Shown here piece after piece: positions 42,111-51,352 of a stretch of DNA of 64,000 nt. This DNA comes from Harmonia axyridis (lineage: Eukaryota > Arthropoda > Insecta > Coleoptera > Coccinellidae). A program made the translations under genes and the position numbers. A model generated the notes under the pieces. The model ran no database searches. It was not told where the DNA came from and saw nothing but the letters and a program-made list of their open reading frames with translations. The stretch lies in the NCBI RefSeq assembly GCF_914767665.1, contig NC_059502.1, positions 46,970,753 through 47,034,752 of the forward strand, written 5' to 3'. Positions within the stretch are counted from its first letter, which is position 1. The number at the start of each line of letters is the position of its first letter.

Positions 42111-43037
42111 GAGGGATCACTTGCTACAGTTCTGGAACATTTTAACAGTTATAACACCCACCTACAATTCACGGCAGAAGAAGAGGTTGACAACTCCATA
42201 CCTTTTTTAGACATCAGGGTGATAAGAATGGGAGAAGTGTTGAGGACTGATTGGTATAACAAGCCTAGTAGCTCTGGCAGATATTTGCATTATAGATCTT
42301 GCCATCCTCAAAATATGAAGCTAAATCTAGTCACACAGATGAAAACTAGAGTCTTAAGGTTGACACATCCAACTTTTCATAGTCAATGTATTGTCAAACT
42401 GAAAAAGCTATTTGTAATGAATGGATACCCGATAAAATTACTCAATAAGTTACTTTGCAATACATCATCTTCACCCCCAGTCGAAGTCACCATGTCATTG
42501 AACACTGATGCCATGATAGACCGAGCTGACATCGTTTACGCCACTATACCTTACATACCAGTACTCTCTAATAAGATTTCCCTGATTTTCAAAGACTACA
42601 AAAATATCAAGATTGTTAAAACTATGAAACATCCATTATTTAAGTTAGTATTCAGCCGCTTGAAAGACAAAGAAAAAGAAGAATATGAATCTGGAGTCGT
42701 GTATAGTATACCTTGTGGCAGTTGTGAGAGAACATACATAGGACAGACTTCCAGATGGATCAAAGAAAGAATAACATCTCATAAAAGTGATGCAAGAAGA
42801 AATTTAAGAACTTGTGCCTTAGCTATACATGCGAACAACAATGACCATGTAATAGATTATTCTAACACAAAAATACTCTTTAAGGAACCCCATTACCATA
42901 AAAGATTATTCTTAGAGATGTTATCAATAGCAGTGACTGACAATACTATGAATACAAAACAAGATACTAACAATCTTAATAACATCTACTCCTACTTGAT
43001 AGAATTATCAAAAAATTTCGCATCCACCATTTCGTAG
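42111..43037 (+). CDS. Penelope-like element (family 2), 5'-truncated: RT thumb and GIY-YIG nuclease
   Basis: About 308 codons are open from the junction with the fold-back element to a TAG at 43035-43037. It begins after RT motif C (EHFNSYNTHLQFTAEEE), then IPFLDIRVI, RTDWYNKPSSSGRYLHY, MNGYPIKLLNKLL, and a complete GIY-YIG nuclease: SGVVYSIPCGSCERTYIGQT, then RWIKERITSHKSDARR and CALAIHANNNDHVIDY. The RT catalytic core is missing. No stops occur, so truncation is recent or happened at insertion. The hammerhead-like motif of this family lies about 330 bp downstream. Confidence 0.85.
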   Translation, partial: EGSLATVLEHFNSYNTHLQFTAEEEVDNSIPFLDIRVIRMGEVLRTDWYNKPSSSGRYLHYRSCHPQNMKLNLVTQMKTRVLRLTHPTFHSQCIVKLKKLFVMNGYPIKLLNKLLCNTSSSPPVEVTMSLNTDAMIDRADIVYATIPYIPVLSNKISLIFKDYKNIKIVKTMKHPLFKLVFSRLKDKEKEEYESGVVYSIPCGSCERTYIGQTSRWIKERITSHKSDARRNLRTCALAIHANNNDHVIDYSNTKILFKEPHYHKRLFLEMLSIAVTDNTMNTKQDTNNLNNIYSYLIELSKNFASTIS

Positions 43038-43365
43038 TTTAAACACCTTAAAATAATAAACAAAATTAAGAAAGTGAATATAATTCTGTGGAACCAAACA
43101 GTTGTCATTTATATCTCTCTTTGGCGGATGGTGTCATGGTTTGTTTACCTTACATGAATTGATGTCTGACAGAATATATGAGTGTTATCAATGATATTAT
43201 TTACTTGTTTAATCTTTATTACTGTGAGAGAGTAGTTGGGTTGAACTATTTTGTTTTTTGAATATTTTGAAATAAGGAAGGAATAAAACCACAATATATG
43301 TACGTTAGTTTTGTGAACTTGCTATTTGTAATGTTTATATTTAATATATATTGCAGATCCTTGAG

Positions 43366-43404
43366 AAAGGTAAGAAGTCTTACCGAAAGCTTGGATGATA
43401 TAAA
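43366..43404 (+). ncRNA. Hammerhead-like motif of PLE family 2
   Basis: UUGAGAA core, extra A, perfect stem II GGUAAG/CUUACC with AAGU loop, GAAA, then GCUUGG (AAGCUU palindrome spanning the end of GAAA). Core positions 3 and 8 are U and A, as in family 4. It lies in the 3' region of the PLE fragment, before the (TA)n tract at 43490. Confidence 0.5.
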
Positions 43405-43485
43405 AGTGTATCACTGAATTTCCTAGATCGAAACATCCTAACATTGTTATCTATTAGATATATTGCGATCAATAATTTTCTTACG

Positions 43486-43489
<4 letters not shown>

Positions 43490-43556
<67 letters not shown>
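43490..43556. repeat. (TA)n microsatellite
   Basis: TA tract directly joined to the A-run (T-run on plus) of the R4-E 3' UTR. Confidence 0.95.
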
Positions 43557-43558
<2 letters not shown>

Positions 43559-43635
43559 TTTTTTTTCACCATAATGGGTTAGCTCCGTAGAAAAGAGCCG
43601 GGTCGACTCACGACCAAGGCTCTCCTAGGTTGTTG

Positions 43636-43636
<1 letters not shown>
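43557..43636 (-). mobile_element. R4/Dong-clade LINE subfamily E, 3' UTR only
   Basis: On the minus strand: GAGCC-TT-GGTCG TGAGT CGACC-C-GGCTC, then CCCATTATGGTGA and an A-run abutting (TA)n. It has the same two-level hairpin plan as the other subfamilies and no coding. A strongly 5'-truncated insertion of about 80 bp between two TA tracts. Confidence 0.7.

Positions 43637-43715
<79 letters not shown>
43637..43715. repeat. (TA)n microsatellite
   Basis: About 79 bp of TA between the R4-E 3' UTR and the R4-like LINE body in opposite orientation. Confidence 0.96.
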
Positions 43716-43719
<4 letters not shown>

Positions 43720-45306
43720 GGAGCACTCATTTCTTCAGATCTTCGGGTTGCTGGCCTGAAGATCCGGGTGACTCGGGTATGCGGAGTCGTCATTCCCCGA
43801 AGGCATTATGCCCCCCTTGAGGCCACAGAAACTGCAGAGGGAGTGTATCCAGATGAAAAAGATATGCATAAAGCATGGAGCGAAATATGGGAACGTAAGA
43901 AGATGCACGATGACAGAGCCTTCTGGATAAAGGATGCTGAGAAGGAGAAGAACACCTACAGCATGGATAATATAGAGATTACGAAGGAGGATATTAAATC
44001 AGTCCTGAAGAAGGCTAACAACTGGGCTGCTCCAGGAGCTGACAAACTGCATAACTATTGGTGGAAGAACTTCACATCAACACACCAACGGCTGGTTGTT
44101 TTGTTCCAGGGAGCACTCTCTGACCCTTCCACCATACCAGAATTTTTCACCCTAGGGCTCACATACATGCTACCGAAGGGGAACATCACTCCGGACCCAA
44201 AACAGTACAGACCGATAACATGCCTGCCAACTGTCTACAAAATCTTGACAGGAATACTTACCAAACACCTGTGGAAACATGTTAACAAGTTCAATATACT
44301 AGCGAGTGAACAGAATGGATGCCGAAGAGACGCACAAGGATGTAAGGAACTGCTCACTATTGACTACCTTATAACGAAGCAGGCAAGGAAGAAACTGAGG
44401 AACTTATCAATTGCCTGGATAGACTATAAAAAGGCATTTGATTCGGTACCGCACTCGTGGCTCTTGAAAGTCCTGAGACTCTATGGTGTATCTGAGCAGT
44501 TTGTTGGACTCTTAGAACACATGATGACAACCTGGAGGACGAAATTAGTATTCGGTACAAAGACAACATCCGAAATAAAGATCTTGACAGGTATTTTCCA
44601 AGGCGACAAGCTAAGCGCACTGTGGTTTTGTTTGGCTTTGAACTTCTTAAGCAAATTACTGAACAACAACAGCTACGGATACATCATTGATAATGGAGCG
44701 AACATAAAAATTACTCACCAACTGTATGTAGATGATCTTAAACTGTATGCCACAAATGAAGAACAATTGAGAAGGCTACTAAGAACTGTAACCGCCTTCT
44801 CGCAAACAATTGGTATAGAGATGGGTCTTGATAAATGTGCTGTGGTGCATGTTAAAAGGGGAAAGCTAACACATGGGGGTGAAATGCTTGTCCAGGACGA
44901 ATTAGCGATTCAACGATTGGGACCAGAAGAATCATATAGATAACTAGGATTGCAACAAGCACTGGAAATCAGAACAGCCGATGAAAAAATATCATTCAAA
45001 AAGAAGTTCTTTGACAGAGTGAAGAAGGTCCTGCGAAGTAAATTAAACGCGAAAGCTTTGTTCACGGCTATAAATACATGGGCAGTCCCCAGTATTGCCT
45101 ACTCTTTCGGAGTGATAAGATGGTCGAACACTGACCTGAAGGCCATTGACAAACAGGTTCGCGTACTTCTCTCTAGACACGGCATGCATCACCCCCACGC
45201 ATCAGTGATTAGGTTGTACATGTCTAGACACCGCGGGGGCAGAGGATTACAAAATATTGAGATGGTTCACAACAAGGCGATCATAGACTTGAGAAGGTAC
45301 TTCTCA
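43716..45306 (+). pseudogene. R4/Dong-clade LINE, RT region, truncated at both ends
   Basis: It emerges from (TA)n and encodes 410 or so residues to 44940 and, after one in-frame TAA (44941-44943), another 120 residues. RT motifs: QYRPITCLPTVYKILTG, motif A SIAWIDYKKAFDSVPHSW, motif B GIFQGDKLSALWFCLAL and motif C LYVDDLKLYA (YVDD). KCAVVHVKRGKL follows. The TAA falls where the full-length subfamily-A protein has Tyr in YKYLGIQQ, so a single base change explains it. The sequence breaks near 45306 at a junction with a CAGGGTGTTTCC-type transposon end, losing the zinc cluster, endonuclease and 3' UTR. About two-thirds identical by eye to subfamily A. Confidence 0.88.
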
Positions 45307-45716
<410 letters not shown>

Positions 45717-45799
45717 TATGGTATATAGTTATAAGTATGATAAGGGGTGTGGGAAAATTGATAAGTGTTATAATTTCACTCTTCTTTATTTCATTTAGT

Positions 45800-45843
45800 C
45801 GACGTTTCGATCCCGATGGGGACCTTCTTCAGGACTCTACAAT
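45800..45843 (-). ncRNA. Hammerhead-like motif, PLE family 1 (left copy)
   Basis: Same sequence as 8600-8645: CUGAAGA, stem II GGUCCC/GGGAUC, GAAA, CGUCGAC, just inside the 3' terminal repeat. Confidence 0.6.
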
Positions 45844-46273
45844 AGCAATAGAAAACAGTCAAAAAACATGGCAATCACAAAACATGTAAAAATAGTACAT
45901 ACCGAAATACAGAGTTGTAAAGATCTTATTTGAACACAAATCAATAGCTCTCAAGAAAGCAATGAACAAGAACATCAACAAATTTAGCGAGAAAAGATCT
46001 GATATTTCGTTAGCACAAGAGTAGAAATCAATTATCATATGTAAATAAGGTAAACAGAATAATCAACAAAATGAGAGGTTGTCAAAATTGTTGTCAACCA
46101 GACTTGCCACAGAATACACGCACATGACAAATGAAACATAGAATAGCATTAAATCACACTTGGTCGCAGTAATTCACTCTCACCGAACTCAGAACAAATG
46201 CGATTATTGAAAGACTCCATGAACCGAATCCAATCCCCTCTCACAGAAATAGTCCGGAACACAGAATTCATTA

Positions 46274-47521
46274 TTACGTTATTCCGACTGTAGAACTTGT
46301 GGAAATATTCATTCCATTTGATCCATTCAATTCACTGCCACCAAACTGGTCATAATGAATCAAATAAGTAGAGATGGAGCTAATATTGTTTACATCCCTT
46401 CTGTAATTCATAGAACAAGTTTGGCGTTTAATATGGTACATCTCTAAGAAACATCTTTTCTTTCCACTAACTGCACATTCAAGAATTTTGGTGGAATCAT
46501 AATTCATTGGGTGATCTTTCTCCCGGGTATGCTCTGCTAGGGCACAAATCTTATTTGGATTCTTGATGTCGCTCTTGTGTTGAGCAATCCTTCTCTTCAA
46601 AAGCTGAGATGTCTGACCAATATACACCTCACTACATATTGAACATGGAATACAATATACCACACCACTCATATTATCAACAGTCATCCTGTCTTTCACT
46701 CGACTGTATAGTCTGTCAATTTTAAAATAAGATTTCGGAATCAATTTAATTTGTGTGGTCTTTAGGAGGTTAATTAATGCATTAGTCATACCATTTATTA
46801 GGGGAATAGAAGAGTAAAGAATTCTATCTACGTTCTCAGTGTCCACAGTGGTGGATGCGCCCCTCTCTCCATTCGTTGGCTGTCTCGAAGGAGTGGTATT
46901 GTATATTAATCTGGACAACAACCTCTTTGGGTATCCATTCTCTAGCATCAATTGTAACAATAACCTCAGATTCTGCTGCCTTAGACTTGGATGGGCAACT
47001 TTTTCGATGCGATTCTTCAATCCTAAAATCATGTTTACCTTTTGTCCATGTGGATGATTGGAAAAATAGTGTAAGTATCTCCCTGAACTTGTTGGCTTCC
47101 GGTACCAATCCAGAATCAGCCTATTTTCCAGAGTTCGAATCACCCTTGTATCCAGGAATGGGACACCACTCGCTGTTTCTTCCTCCAACGTAAACTGTAT
47201 ACTTTCATGTTCACTGTTGAACCTGTTTAGAACGAAAGCAACCTGGTCTTTAGGTACAGCACATATTAGATCATCAACATATTTCTTGATGAAAGGAATG
47301 TGAAAAGGAATGCTATCAAGAATGCAGTCCAGAGGGAAATCCATTACTACTTCAGCAATGGACGGACTGAAGTTGGAACCCATAGGGGAACCGAGCACCT
47401 GTTTGAAGAACCTACCATTAAAAAGAAAATAGTTAGAAGAAAACAGGAACTTAATGGCATGGATGAACTCTTCTTTTGGTAGACTAGTGTGGTTTTTGAT
47501 AGTATCCCACTTGTTCTCAAC
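46274..47521 (-). CDS. PLE family 1 polyprotein, 5'-truncated (left copy)
   Basis: Open through about 415 codons, from the inverted junction near 47521 to the stop at 46274. It begins just before RT motif B (NKWDTIKNHTSLPKEEF), then VLGSPMGSNFSPSIAE, KKYVDDLICAVPKDQ, VPFLDTRVI and the ENGYPKRLL thumb. The complete GIY-YIG nuclease follows (VVYCIPCSICSEVYIGQT, RRIAQHKSDI, CALAEHTREKDHPMNY). RT motif A and everything upstream are missing. It is very close to 9081-11189, with a handful of amino-acid changes. Truncation at the 5' side matches the right copy facing it. Confidence 0.88.
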   Translation of the reverse strand, partial: VENKWDTIKNHTSLPKEEFIHAIKFLFSSNYFLFNGRFFKQVLGSPMGSNFSPSIAEVVMDFPLDCILDSIPFHIPFIKKYVDDLICAVPKDQVAFVLNRFNSEHESIQFTLEEETASGVPFLDTRVIRTLENRLILDWYRKPTSSGRYLHYFSNHPHGQKVNMILGLKNRIEKVAHPSLRQQNLRLLLQLMLENGYPKRLLSRLIYNTTPSRQPTNGERGASTTVDTENVDRILYSSIPLINGMTNALINLLKTTQIKLIPKSYFKIDRLYSRVKDRMTVDNMSGVVYCIPCSICSEVYIGQTSQLLKRRIAQHKSDIKNPNKICALAEHTREKDHPMNYDSTKILECAVSGKKRCFLEMYHIKRQTCSMNYRRDVNNISSISTYLIHYDQFGGSELNGSNGMNISTSSTVGIT

Positions 47522-47530
47522 AAAATATAG

Positions 47531-48377
47531 GCTGATTCTGGATTGGTACCGGAAGCCAACAAGTTCAAGGAGATACTTACACTATTTTTCCAATCATCCA
47601 CATGGACAAAAGGTAAACATGATTTTAGGATTGAAGAATCGCATCGAAAAAGTTGCCCATCCAAGTCTAAGGCAGCAGAATCTGAGGTTATTGTTACAAT
47701 GGATGCTAGAGAATGGATACCCAAAGAGGTTGTTGTCCAGATTAATATACAATACCACTCCTTCGAGACAGCCAACGAATGGAGAGAGGGGCGCATCCAC
47801 CACTGTGGACACTGAGAACGTAGATAGAATTCTTTACTCTTCTATTCCCCTAATAAATGGTATGACTAATGCATTAATTAACCTCCTAAAGACCACACAA
47901 ATTAAATTGATTCCGAAATCTTATTTTAAAATTGACAGACTATACAGTCGAGTGAAAGACAGGATGACTGTTGATAATATGAGTGGTGTGGTATATTGTA
48001 TTCCATGTTCAATATGTAGTGAGGTGTATATTGGTCAGACATCTCAGCTTTTGAAGAGAAGGATTGCTCAACACAAGAGCGACATCAAGAATCCAAATAA
48101 GATTTGTGCCCTAGTAGAGCATACCCGGGAGAAAGATCACCCAATGAATTATGATTCCACCAAAATTCTTGAATGTGCAGTTAGTGGAAAGAAAAGATGT
48201 TTCTTAGAGATGTACCATATTAAACGCCAAACTTGTTCTATGAATTACAGAAGGGATGTAAACAATATTAGCTCCATCTATACTTATTTGATTCATTATG
48301 ACCAGTTTGGTGGCAGTGAATTGAATGGATCAAATGGAATGAATATTTCCACAAGTTCTACAGTCGGAATAACGTAA
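47531..48377 (+). CDS. PLE family 1 polyprotein, 5'-truncated (right copy)
   Basis: The frame is open from the junction and starts inside the block RLILDWYRKPTSSRRYLHYF, downstream of RT motif C. It retains the thumb, the linker and the whole GIY-YIG domain (EVYIGQTSQLLKRRIAQHK), ending at a TAA (48375-48377). No RT catalytic residues remain. It differs from the left copy at only a few positions (LVEHTRE against LAEHTRE; SSRRY against SSGRY). Confidence 0.88.
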
Positions 48378-48816
48378 TAATGAATTCTGTGTTCCGGACT
48401 ATTTCTGTGAGAGGGGATTGGATTCGGTTCATGGAGTCTTTCAATAATCGCATTTGTTCTGAGTTCGGTGAGAGTGAATTACTGCGACCAAGTGTGATTT
48501 AATGCTATTCTATGTTTCATTTGTCATGTGCGTGTATTCTGTGGCAAGTCTGGTTGACAACAATTTTGACAACCTCTCATTTTGTTGATTATTCTGTTTA
48601 CCTTATTTACATATGATAATTGATTTCTACTCTTGTGCTAACGAAATATCAGATCTTTTCTCGCTAAATTTGTTGATGTTCTTGTTCATTGCTTTCTTGA
48701 GAGCTATTGATTTGTGTTCAAATAAGATCTTTACAACTCTGTATTTCGGTATGTACTATTTTTACATGTTTTGTGATTGCCATGTTTTTTGACTGTTTTC
48801 TATTGCTATTGTAGAG

Positions 48817-48856
48817 TCCTGAAGAAGGTCCCCATCAGGATCGAAACGTCGACTAA
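48817..48856 (+). ncRNA. Hammerhead-like motif, PLE family 1 (right copy)
   Basis: CUGAAGA ... GGUCCCCAUCAGGAUC ... GAAACGUCGAC. One G-to-A change in stem II relative to the other two family-1 copies weakens a pair. Confidence 0.55.
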
Positions 48857-48952
48857 ATGAAATAAAGAAGAGTGAAATTATAACACTTATCAATTTTCCC
48901 ACACCCCTTATCATACTTATAACTATTGTTGTATATTGGGAATTAAAATTGT

Positions 48953-48955
<3 letters not shown>

Positions 48956-49044
<89 letters not shown>
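48956..49044. repeat. (TA)n microsatellite
   Basis: About 89 bp of TA next to the PLE 3' terminus and just before the assembly gap. Confidence 0.97.
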
Positions 49045-49047
<3 letters not shown>

Positions 49048-49078
49048 AAGAAATTATATTTCTTCAATTCTAATCTTA

Positions 49079-49278
49079 NNNNNNNNNNNNNNNNNNNNNN
49101 NNNNNNNNNNNNNNNNNNNNNNNNNNNNNNNNNNNNNNNNNNNNNNNNNNNNNNNNNNNNNNNNNNNNNNNNNNNNNNNNNNNNNNNNNNNNNNNNNNNN
49201 NNNNNNNNNNNNNNNNNNNNNNNNNNNNNNNNNNNNNNNNNNNNNNNNNNNNNNNNNNNNNNNNNNNNNNNNNNNNNN
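49079..49278. other. Assembly gap (200 N)
   Basis: Exactly 200 undetermined bases, a common placeholder length, so true size is unknown. It lies beside a (TA)n tract, which probably stopped the assembly. Confidence 0.99.
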
Positions 49279-49357
49279 ATTTAAACAGTTTGTTTTCTTC
49301 AGAAAAACATGATAAAAAAGCACAATAAAAACGAAATGCGTCTGACACTTATGACAG

Positions 49358-50230
49358 TTGCCAATGATGACTTGGTGTGATAAGAACGAGATGAAACTGA
49401 ACATAACTAAGTGTAAGGTAATGCGTTTCTTCAGGGGTAGGTCCCCAATTGAGTTCAGTTATTATATTTCGGGACAACTTTTGGATAGGGTAGAGGTTAT
49501 AAGGGATCTGGGAGTCTATTTCGATTCCAAGCTTGATTTTGTTTTCCATATCAACTTAACTATTGGGAAAGCTTTCAGAATGCTGGGTTTCGTTAAACGA
49601 AATACAAAGGATTACAATGACATCGATGCTATAAAAAATATATATGTAACTAACGTCAGAAGCATTTTGGAGTACTGTTCTACTGTTTGGTCACCATACT
49701 ATCAGGTTCACATCGGTAATATTGAGAAAGTACAGAAAAAGTTTTTGAGATGGATAGGTTATAAGCGGGGCATTCAGTCTAGTGAAATTGACTATAGTTT
49801 ATTGATGTCCGGCTTATCCTTGAAAACTCTTCAGGAACGAAGAAAAAATTTCGGGATAATGTTTGTTTATCAGCTCCTTAATGACCTCATTGATATTCCC
49901 TATCTACTGGCAAGATTGAATTTCAATGCAGTGCATGTTAATTTGCGTCACAGAGATTTTCTTGCACCTGAGTTTCATAGCAGGAACTATTCCTATAACA
50001 ACCCAGTGGATAGGGCGATGAGAGCATCTAATGAATCGGGTTTGGATTTGTTGAAAGGGTCCCTATTCGCGATCAGAAGATATTTTAATAATTTTCGAAT
50101 AAAACTGTTTCATGTTCATCTTTTTTTTTGTATATTTTCTGGGCCTTCAGCTAAGCTGTATTATTTCCTTTGTTTTATTACTGTTTATTTGTTTTTGTTA
50201 TCATGTAAAATGGTTGTACCGTTGAAATAA
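49358..50230 (+). CDS. LINE RT C-terminal fragment (CR1/Jockey-like), beginning at the gap
   Basis: A 290-codon frame starts just downstream of where RT motif C should be: MTWCDKNEMKLNITKCKVMR, then VEVIRDLGVYFDSKLDF, SILEYCSTVWSPYY, IEKVQKKFLRWIGYKRG and LSLKTLQERRKNFG. This is the thumb and C-terminal region of insect LINEs related to CR1/Jockey/R1. The catalytic part would lie in or before the N gap. After the stop a GAAATAAATAAAT tail (about 50223-50236) looks like the 3' end. No stop codon lies within the C-terminus, so the insertion is comparatively young. The last 50 or so residues are hydrophobic and may be past the true protein end in related elements. Confidence 0.78.
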   Translation: MPMMTWCDKNEMKLNITKCKVMRFFRGRSPIEFSYYISGQLLDRVEVIRDLGVYFDSKLDFVFHINLTIGKAFRMLGFVKRNTKDYNDIDAIKNIYVTNVRSILEYCSTVWSPYYQVHIGNIEKVQKKFLRWIGYKRGIQSSEIDYSLLMSGLSLKTLQERRKNFGIMFVYQLLNDLIDIPYLLARLNFNAVHVNLRHRDFLAPEFHSRNYSYNNPVDRAMRASNESGLDLLKGSLFAIRRYFNNFRIKLFHVHLFFCIFSGPSAKLYYFLCFITVYLFLLSCKMVVPLK

Positions 50231-50236
50231 ATAAAT

Positions 50237-50590
50237 TAGATTTGATGTATAGTTGTTTTGATTTAGGATTTTCTTTGCTTTTCTTATTGTCTCGACACGA
50301 TATTTTGGTGATGTCAGCTTTATCGATCTATCGGCAATCCCTGAAATTACACTTTTCTTATATTGAATTGGTACTATTGATTTATAATTTAGGTATCTGC
50401 CTGACCATGTTTTTTTTTGTGTGCCAAATTGTTTCTATTTTTGAGTTCATAATATTATGTGTGAGTGTCATATCTAAAAAGTTTATTGTGTTGTCTTTTT
50501 CAATTTCTGTTGTAAATTTAATTTTTGGATGATAGTTGTTTAATTCGTTTAATATTAATAATATATCTGTTAAATATTCTTCAATAACTC
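50237..50590. other. No recognisable gene
   Basis: T-rich sequence with one hydrophobic open frame (50242-50532) but no recognisable motif or codon bias. Confidence 0.5.
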
Positions 50591-50599
50591 AAAAATATT

Positions 50600-51186
50600 A
50601 AATTGTATTGCCGGAGAGAAAATATGAACTTGGGCCACTCGTCCTACAACCAACGAGGAAATGTAAGCGACACCTTTCACAGAGTGAAAAATAAAGAGAA
50701 AAAAAATGCGAATTAATACCCGAACTTAAAGCAAGCCACCAACGAATTGCACCTTACCTTGTGGGTTGAGATGATGGAGTCTGGAAGGGCCCTTCTTATC
50801 TGCATCCGCAGCTTGATCTCGAAGAACACACAACCTAAACCACACAAACACCTTTTGCGCGATTCAATCTATTGAAACTTTAGTTCTTTAGCGTTCACAA
50901 GCGAAAACGTCGTTAATTTATCGTATATTTTTATCCACTTTTGGAAAATTACGTATCGTGTATAACACAGCAATTAATTCTTGGTACATCTGTTCGACCG
51001 TTCAATTTAGTCTTCAAAAAAAAAATCACAGGCGAGCAGCGCGCATATATGTGCTTCCTTTCGGCGCAAGACGTTGGCCAGCAGAAAAATTTAAAATAAC
51101 AAACAAAAAAGGAAACCGGAAAAACAAAACAACTGTGAAAGCTCTCTCAAATAATAAAATTAATAGTTCCGTGGTTACGGAACATA
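50600..51186 (-). repeat. Probable 3' LTR of the BEL/Pao element
   Basis: Reading the minus strand from the pol stop, a purine-rich CCTTGGGGGGAG (51184-51195 on plus as CTCCCCCCAAGG) is followed by TATGTTCCGTAACCACGG. This is a plausible polypurine tract and a TG-starting LTR. The far end is not defined and no second LTR is in the window, so the boundary at 50600 is approximate. Confidence 0.4.
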
Positions 51187-51352
51187 CTCCCCCCAAGGTG
51201 AATATAATGAACCTTAACCCCTTAAAAAAATTAGAAAAATCTTTGAATATTAAATGAAATAATGATGAAATAATAATGAAATAGAAATGAATATTAGTAG
51301 TTATAATTTGAGAAATTATACTACGAGAAAAAAAATTAAATCAAAGTATTTT

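Larger units (their letters stand above)
45726..48955. mobile_element. Head-to-head inverted pair of 5'-truncated PLE family 1 copies
   Basis: The left copy (45726-47521, minus) and right copy (about 47531-48955, plus) face each other. Positions 45726-47121 and 47531-48925 are reverse complements with only a few differences seen (for example CATCGGG against CATCAGG in the hammerhead region). Both 3' ends have the family-1 terminal repeat. The right copy shows its full length to AAATTGTTGA before (TA)n. The spacer 47122-47530 is additional RT sequence of the left copy. Confidence 0.9.

Noticed and set aside
46855..47193. Antisense frames repeated in each PLE family 1 copy (for example 9662-10000, 46855-47193, 47347-47796)
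   Set aside because: They lie opposite the RT-nuclease coding and repeat only because the element is repeated; no independent motifs.
50242..50532. Hydrophobic 96-codon frame after the LINE tail
   Set aside because: T-rich sequence naturally gives Phe/Leu/Ile codons; no conserved motif or gene context.
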